Assembly: GCA_949128115.1 (NCBI GenBank)
Contig: OX421965.1
Coordinates: forward strand, 5,881,253 to 5,945,252
DNA length: 64,000 nt
From: Anaspis maculata
Taxonomy: Eukaryota > Arthropoda > Insecta > Coleoptera > Scraptiidae
Direction: 5' to 3'
Shown here: one piece after another, positions 57,310 to 64,000 of the stretch
Position numbering within the stretch: the stretch's first letter is position 1
Layout of the letters: each line of letters starts with the position of its first letter
The notes under the pieces: generated by a model
Database searches by the model: none
What the model was told of the DNA's origin: nothing
Seen by the model: only the letters and a program-made list of their open reading frames with translations
Program-made: the position numbers and the translations under genes

Positions 57310-60300
57310 TTTATTCATGTACCATTCGAGTAGAATCATCATTTGATTCGATAACGTACAACAATTTATTGAATAATAAACACTGCTTAACGTGATTATT
57401 ATAATTTGGCTGTTGTTAACGATGGAGCGAGCTATAAATCGTAGTTATGGATAACGTTAATGTCGACGCGTTTCAATTGAAACGAGTTTCATTAGGGCCA
57501 ATTAGATAATCAATACGCCGCTTACTCTTGGAGAATTGAGTACTCTAACATGAGTAAGTTACGCGTAGGTGCAATAATTCCCATAACCTTCAGTTGAAAG
57601 TTGAACTTGAGTCGATAAGCCGCCCCTCTAAGCTCAGTTCAGGACGCGGCTCCATCAATACAAATTTCTAGGGATGATCGTTGCCTCCAGTTGGACATAG
57701 AGTCGTACGATTATAGTTTTGTCGTGTGAATGAAGTTTTCTAGGCAACAATGTCTTACAGGCTTTTGCCGAATGTGAATTGAGTCACGCACCTGTGAATG
57801 AAGTTTCTTTTCTAGCTATGAAGCTGAGACGAACTTTACTCTAGCTCCAGCTAGTTCGTAGGAACGGTGTAGGTTTAGCTCCACTAGGCTTGCATAGTGC
57901 CATCCTGGCTTGGAGGTGAAGCCGGCATAGACGACCAGAGCTGGGTGAGTTCGCGCTTGTTGTTTAGTGTTTCTTTGAGTAACAACTTACGAGGCAAATG
58001 ATTTTTGGTAGCCACAAAACAGCTCTGTACCGACTTCTGTCTAGAGCTGTACAAGTTCACACTTCAATCATTCGCAATAAAGAAAGTTATGTTGCATCCC
58101 CAGCGGTTAGCAAGGGGGCGGTGACTCCACCGGCAGCTACAGTGAAAGCCACAGTTATTGAATAGGGACGAAGCGGTATAAGAAGGAAGTTGTACTTAGT
58201 AGCTGTACATAGGACGTCCACTTGCTGGTAATTATAGTACGTTACTTGCGGATGTCCCTAGTAAGTCCATGGACCAACGGACTTTATATTAGACGCTAAG
58301 TGCTATCTAGATTATTTGAATAAGATTTTGTGATGTCGAGCAAGGTAATGCAAGTCCTCCTATGCACAAACTCATAAGCTGTGGATAAATATTACATCAC
58401 ACTAACGTGCAGTTTTAGCCTAATTCTCAATGAACTCTTCGTTCCCAAAGTAAATGTCAATATAGACCGTAGGTATACCGGGATGAATCTGCTGCAGCTC
58501 CCGTGAGGCCGTGCTTTCCATTATCCTCTAGGCTATTGCGATTAGGTATTTGATGAAAGCTCGGCTCCACCGCGGTGTTTCAGGATGGTTATATGTATAT
58601 ACCTACCTACCTGCATGGCGCAATACAGCACCGCCTCACACATACACAGGCACTGCCTAATTATTATTAATATAGCCTGAGAGTACATGTAAAGCTGAGC
58701 TTTTGCAGGTGATGCCTTTGCTCGTAAGTTTACTCTGTATATTTTCAACAGCCCTTGCTCTGCAGTAAATAACGCTTCATAAAGCCGCTGGTGCCGCCAC
58801 CGCTGTACGATCGCCCGCTTGTTTTGTTTATATTGAGTTCAGGGATATTTCGTGTTGGTGAATATTGCCGAGGATTTGAGGAGTATTTTGTGTGGTAATT
58901 GGTGGCGCCCTGCAAGGATTGAGTTACGGATCATGTGCGATAATGCGCGATGCAATATACCAAATCCGATTAGTGTCAAATTTAATGTGCAATAATGCGC
59001 TATGAGGCCGGTTCATTCGGGGTGTGCGTGCGTGATGTGCTAACCTGTTTGAATATTACAAATAAATATCGAGGTGTTGTGCTGGTCGACCCTAACTACG
59101 TGCTTGATATTATGTGACCTGCGAAATTCCAAATAAATGCCAAGCGACCGTTACGGAATGATGACGTGCTTCAGGAATCTCGAAGGGAGGCGTATGGAAA
59201 ACTTGGAAACCAAGAAAATTTGTAAGCTTGACGGCGAGTTGACCTATGGCAAGCATAGACTTTGTTGCCGTCTACCCTTCTGGCTTAGGGCCAGGAGAGC
59301 AGTTTCTCTCAGCACAGCTGAGAAAGGGCTTTGCCGACGCTTGGGGCAAACGCCGGCATGGCAAAGAGCCCTACAAAATAAATCCAGCGTCGTCATTCGC
59401 GTTTTCTTCGAGGGCAGCGCCACGGAGGCAAACGGTAGAGGGAGTCAAACAAAACTTCTGGTATATCGTGGTATATTCAAGCTGCCTATGATATGAATGA
59501 AAAGTGTACGTCACCGAGGTCCTTTCCGAGTTGAAATCTGCTCCGGTCTGGCTTCTGTTTCCTCCCAGGACCGTCGACGACCGGGTTCTTATATTACTCC
59601 TGCCGTAGCGATGCGGCATCCAAGTGGCCCAACATGATGTTGCCGCTGGCTCACTATGCCGTCTTGGCGTCACCGCTGAAGAGAGCTTGCGTCGCACCTG
59701 GTGCTTCTATGCAGTGCAGCGGACACTGAAGTGAAGGAGAAGGCAGGAGGGGCCCCCTGACCGTCGTCCTGGAACAACACAAAATACCGCTAGATTATTA
59801 GGCCTCGACAAATGGAAAAGAAAGGGAACAATAATTGACGACGGGGTTAGCGACCTCAGATCGGTTGTTTGCACACAGGCGTTGATCAGTTTAGTGGCAG
59901 GCATTACCACGGTGAAATGCTGAAGGCACACAAATACGAAACATAAGCTGACCGGACTCTGAGGGCTGTCTGGCCAGAATCGAGGCTCACAACGGGGTTT
60001 TACGATTTTAGCAAAATAATTCAATTACGAATATGACGGAAAAGGCTAGGCCGACAGTCAAACGCTAATCACACTTGAGCAATGTAAGCTTAGCACGGCG
60101 TCTGCGAAGCACAGAAAGGGGACTGCCGATGTACTTGAGCTGCCATGGCGACCTCCGACATTTTGTCCACGGATAGTGTGGAAGCGGAAATATCCTAATT
60201 TTGGAGCTTTGTACAAGGTGATCACGCGAGAATCAAAAGTGAACGGGATATAGGTAGGTGATTGTGTACCTCCCATGAATATTGGAATATTTCTAAGACC

Positions 60301-60470
60301 GACAAGACACTGCTGTAACAGGTACACAAACAAGGCTTGCCACTTCTGGCTAGCAAAGGAATAGGCGGCATCTCCAACTATACGAAACGAAAAGCCGGCA
60401 GTGTGCATTATTAAATGTCACCCACTTGGTGCCGGCTACAATACTGATGGCCAGCAGTGCCGGTCACCAT
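57310..60470. other. Mostly unique DNA, no supported gene
   Basis: Several frames of 80-119 codons on both strands (for example 59137-59496 plus, 59371-59697 minus, 60058-60408 minus) lack recognisable domains. Part of 59.1-60.4 kb may be decayed retroelement sequence, but I could not anchor it to a motif. Confidence 0.35.
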
Positions 60471-60476
60471 ACAAAT

Positions 60477-60515
60477 AGCCGGCTCCGGCTACAATACATG
60501 TAGCCGGAGCCGGCT
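60477..60515. repeat. Perfect 17-bp GC-rich hairpin
   Basis: agccggctccggctaca and tgtagccggagccggct pair perfectly around the 5-base loop ataca. Related gccggctacaatac and tgccggtcaccatac words lie just upstream (60431-60475). Confidence 0.9.
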
Positions 60516-61186
60516 ACGGAGGCACTTTCCAGAATTTAACGTGGAATAACATACTGAAATTCCCGAAAATTCCAAGGCTCGGCCTTTTTTCTAGGACCAA
60601 TAAAAGAGCGCCAACCTTGGACATTTTCGATTATTACTGAATAACTTTTAAATAATCACATTTAGAACACAAAAACCGCGAAGTAAATGTAGCCTGTTAA
60701 ATTCTCAAGAGATCAGTGTTGAATTCATCACTTTTTGGTCCATAGTCTCTGAGATACAGCGTCTGCTAGAACGCAGTGAAAATGACTCAAAATTTATTTC
60801 CGGATTTTACGTAACAATTTGCATAATGTCAGTTCAGGGGCTGTAACGTGGACAGCAAATGTGCGGATTTTAGTGTGTTTCACATTTTTGGGAAGCCAAT
60901 TCAACATTCGGTATCACACTTTTGTCTGGAAGTCGCCAACTCCAAAATGGTACTTTTCCTCGACCTTTGAAATCTATACTTGAAGTCCCGAAGAATCCCC
61001 CAAAATCGATAATTCTCAAGCCATGCCATTTGATTCATTTTTCAAGTATGGAAAAACCATCTAGAGAATATGTGAAGGATTGAACAGCAAAGAAATAACA
61101 TGTTTCAGAATCTTTTTCCTAGTGATGGTTCCCGAGGTATATGGGTTGAAGGACTGAAACGACATATTTGGAAAAAAGATTGGTAG

Positions 61187-61710
61187 TTTGGACACTAACT
61201 GCTGAATACTGTACGGACCTTGCATTTTAGGTGTGAGATGCCACTTGGCAGACGTGGAAAGTACATAAGTATATTCACTACGTCCGCTGAGTGGCATTTT
61301 GTATCATCAAATGCAAGGTCCGTACAGTATTAGATTAGATTAGATTAGAGGTTTATTACCAACAGGCCTGAAGCCCAAATACAGGAAATGTGCGCTAAAA
61401 ACCGAACAGTCACAGGTGAAAGTATACAACATAAAAAAAGACTGAGATATAAATTTCAACAAAATGTGCTGACGAATATCACAAAAATGATCACAGAAAA
61501 TATCACAGTCGGAGCAGAACAAATTTAGACCATTACACATGCTATAAATAGGGCTTCGGATAAGCGCGTTGCTCTTGGGCGGATCACAATAAAACAACCT
61601 TGTTGATCTGGCGTTCAAACGTGGAACAAAAAAGTTGATCCGCCCAAGAAGCTCCGGACAGTCAATTACATTCAGCAGCAGCAGCAGTATTCAGCAGTTA
61701 GTGTCCGGAC
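61187..61710. mobile_element. Palindromic MITE split by a LINE insertion
   Basis: Its arms read ggacactaactgctgaatac then tgtacggaccttgcat, and the complements caaggtccgtacagtat and tattcagcagttagtgtcc. The right arm is interrupted at 61328-61680. Removing that insertion restores a continuous hairpin element of about 170 bp. Confidence 0.75.
61328..61680 (-). mobile_element. LINE 3' fragment with (TAATC)n tail
   Basis: On the minus strand the 92-codon frame at 61618-61340 begins MNARSTRLFYCDPPKSNALI and ends HFLYLGFRPVGNKPLI. The pattern R-S-T-R-L-F-Y-x-x-P-P-K-S-N followed by S-P-I-Y-S-M-C-N-x-L-N is like the C-terminal tail of CR1/Jockey/I-type RT proteins. The 3' end reads ggtaataaacctctaatc and continues as tandem TAATC. 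CAGTATT appears on both sides (at about 61321 and 61685), a likely 7-bp target duplication. Confidence 0.7.
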
Positions 61711-62527
61711 TATAGTAGGTTCACTTGTACCGTGATTCTAGTAGGCTGGGCAAATTTCACAGTTTGGCATTGTAGACTTCACGTCCAACTGCCTAGTGTG
61801 CGCCTGAGCGTCTGGCTTCGAAAGATAGGTTATGTTGGTGTGATGGTGTGTTGACTGTTGCTGTCAAAAATAAAAAAATTACCGAAATCAACTTTGCAAA
61901 TTGCAAATATGGAGTGGATGTAGTTCACCTTTCACAAGTTCCGCAAATTTCTTGTTCCAGTACGATGTCCTGAGCAGTGAAATCAAGTATTAATGCCGAT
62001 GAATCCCATCCCCACAAAAATTAGGAGGGTTCAGCTTCCCATCGTTTCCAGCCTTCCAGAGTGTGGGTACTTCTTTTAAAAACCAGGAATAGTTCACAAT
62101 GCTTCCATATTATGTGGTTTTTGGAAATAGATTCACGTCTTCTCCGCAAAGCTGAACGTTATGGGGTACATGCCCAGCACCTATTCCGCCCGTTTTTTCT
62201 CCCAGAAGCGAGTTCTTGATGGCACTCTCGAGGACTTTAAAATGGGCACTGGACGTTATTGTTCAAGACACAAGCTGAGGCGCAAACACAGTTTTCACAG
62301 TAATGGGCATAATTTCACCACAATTTTCGTGAAACTCGTGATTTTCAGTCTATTTGACACTCGATTTGACAAACGGTAAAGTTGTTGATCTTGTCGTTAA
62401 GCTTAAACTGTCAAACATCAATGCAACCAACTGCCAAGTTCTAGGGAGTTTTCAAATATCAGATTTGAAAACTTAGAAACAAAATCTCACAGCCAACTAG
62501 AATCACGGTACAAGTGAACCTACTATA
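61711..62527. mobile_element. 817-bp TIR element with TA-type ends
   Basis: The left end tatagtaggttcacttgtac and the matching complement at the right share about 33 bp through ccgtgattctagt. TA flanks the TAGTAGG terminus at each end. The 72-codon frame at 62161-62379 is unrecognised. It abuts the palindromic MITE directly. Confidence 0.8.
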
Positions 62528-63169
62528 CCTATCTTTTTCTCCAAATAGGTCGTTTTAGTCTTTCAACCCATATAACTGGGGAACCATCACTAGGAAAAAA
62601 ATTCTGAACCATCTAATTTTTTTGGTATTCAATTCTTCACAAATTTCTTGGATGGTTTTGCTCTACTTGAAAAATTAGGCAAATGGCATGGTATGAAAAT
62701 GATCGATTTTTGGGGATTCTTCGGGACTTCAAGTATCGATTTCAAAGGTCGAAGAAAAGTACCATCTTGAAGTTGGCGACTTCTACACAAAAGTGTGTTA
62801 CCGAATGTTGAATTGGCTTTCCAAAAATGTAAAACACATTGAAATCTGCACATTTTCTGTTCACGTTACAGCCCCTGAACTGACACAATGCAAATTGTTA
62901 CGTAAAATCCGGAAATGAGTTTTGAGTAATTTTCACTGAGTTTTGGCAGACGCTGTACACAAAGTAATGAGCTTAGTACTGATCTTTTAAGAATTTAACG
63001 GGCTACATTTGCTTCGCAGGTATTAGTGTTCTAAAGGTAATAGTTTACAAGTTATTCAGAAAAAATAGAACAATTTCAAGGATGGCGCTCTTTTATTGGT
63101 TTTAAAAAAAAATCCAAGCCTTGGAATTCTGAGGAATTCCAGTATGCTATTCTACGTTAAATTTTACAT

Positions 63170-64000
63170 CGATCCACCAAATTTTGTCAACTTACGAATT
63201 TATTTCCGGTTTGGCCAGATTTTTGCTCAATTTGACTGGACTAAAGGAGACGATACGCTAAGCGGGTGAGCAGGCTGCAGTGTCAAATGACAAGCGCAAT
63301 CAACCAGCGCCAGCGGCTCACGCATAATTTCTCATTCTTGAATTGTGCAATTATTCTTCTAATACGGTAAGTAAATGCGTTTAGATTTTGATTCCTGTCA
63401 GAGCTCAGAGTAGTGGAGCGAAATCGGCCTGAAAAGTCGTCGTTTTTTTTTTGAAGGTATAACAGCACCAAACCTTATAGGTTTTATAGAGAATCAAATT
63501 CCACGTATGTATGGTGATTTTGGGAATGATCTTGTGGTAGGGACCTTTTTTATGGGCAAAAAACCTCAAAAATTGAAAATGAGCTGTTCAGCATTCACAA
63601 CGTTATATTTCTGGATCCAGTTAAGCTATCGGTCTGTTCTTTTTTTTAAATAAAAGTACATGGAAAACCCTTTCCAATGGTACATCACTTACTGAAGATA
63701 ATTGTTCACGAACGTGTTTATAGAACAATAAACACTATATTGACCAAAAATGCAGTCCCTTTTTGACCATGCGAAGAACTTCTTTCCTCGTAGGAATTTT
63801 TAGATACAACCTGCGAGAAAAATGAAGCCGAAATATCGGAGAAAATTTTAAAGAAAGTTTCATTGATCTAGGCCGTATAGTTTGTCAGTTATGAATTTTT
63901 TTCTGGCGCATTGAGTTGGAACGTCGCCGTCGGTCGCCCGGCGTGTGTTTGCATACAGTAAATCGCCGCGCCGTGCCGCGTTCACTGTTTGTTATGCGGC
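63170..64000. other. Unassigned, right end becoming GC-rich
   Basis: No gene is supported. The last 90 bases (gtcgccgtcggtcgcccgg and onward) are strongly GC-rich, unlike most of the window, and could begin a promoter or first exon beyond the edge. Confidence 0.35.

Larger units (their letters stand above)
60532..63165. mobile_element. 2.6-kb inverted-repeat element with about 640-bp arms and nested insertions
   Basis: The left arm (60532-61186) and right arm (62528-63165) are inverted copies. Shared words include agaatttaacgt, aataaaagagcgcca, tccggattttacgtaacaat, agttcaggggctgtaacgtg and atatgggttgaa. The arms end at matching gattggta and gataggta. The interior holds two smaller TIR elements side by side, one containing a LINE 3' fragment. 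No transposase is seen. Confidence 0.8.

Noticed and set aside
60058..60408. 116-codon minus-strand ORF (GDAAYSFASQKWQALFVYLL)
   Set aside because: Looks protein-like, but I recognise no family and no neighbouring exon, so it was not called.
61325..61345. Telomere-like repeat
   Set aside because: The unit is TTAGA/TAATC, not the insect telomeric TTAGG, and it continues into a LINE 3' end.

Overview
This 64-kb window looks like a gene-poor, repeat-dense stretch of an insect nuclear genome. The support is the repeat content: Tc1/mariner, hAT-type and other terminal-inverted-repeat (TIR) elements, BEL/Pao and Ty3/gypsy remnants, APE-type LINE fragments, a THAP zinc-finger ORF, AT-rich bulk sequence, and frequent words such as taggtacctacc. 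I cannot fix the insect order from sequence alone. I see no rRNA, no convincing tRNA gene, no CRISPR array and no complete host gene. Nearly every longer open frame is transposon-derived, repeat-derived or unrecognised.

Layout. 0-2.1 kb: GTCT-rich repeats, in inverted orientation either side of a decayed Tc1 transposase, with a small TA-flanked MITE. 2.5-4.6 kb: a degenerate short tandem repeat. 5.7-7.1 kb: a LINE fragment, then a miniature LTR-type element. 7.3-12.5 kb: mostly unique DNA, three short RNase H-like echoes and a 1.17-kb hAT-type element with an 8-bp target duplication. 12.5-16.9 kb: a second degenerate repeat, split by a 651-bp TIR element and a 5'-truncated LINE whose 477-codon reverse transcriptase frame is the best-preserved coding sequence here. 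18-25 kb: a THAP-type ORF, a 361-bp MITE, a 1.83-kb long-TIR element carrying a tRNA-like SINE candidate, and a 273-bp satellite rich in ATGGCGG that contains a zinc-finger retroelement fragment. 25.6-36 kb: BEL/Pao and gypsy pieces, a 155-bp hairpin satellite, and a 345-bp repeat interrupted by a 1.83-kb TIR element with spliced-looking minus-strand coding potential. 37-52 kb: several acgtt-rich satellites, a second LINE copy, a hAT MITE and a solo LTR. 52-63 kb: four successive foldback or inverted-repeat elements with nested insertions.

Function. The genes do not form a pathway. What is readable is an insertion history. The firm insertions, supported by TSDs or an empty-site copy, are at 10064, 21003, 32478, 48050, 49377 and 61328. 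They post-date the satellites or elements they interrupt. GC-richer unique islands (about 4.7-5.3, 7.6-9.1, 19.3-20.2, 37.1-37.4, 46.3-47.2 and 63.9-64.0 kb) are the best places to look for host regulatory DNA or missed exons.

Everything was read by eye. Family names rest on motif recognition, boundaries on repeats and target duplications, and identities are rough unless stated.
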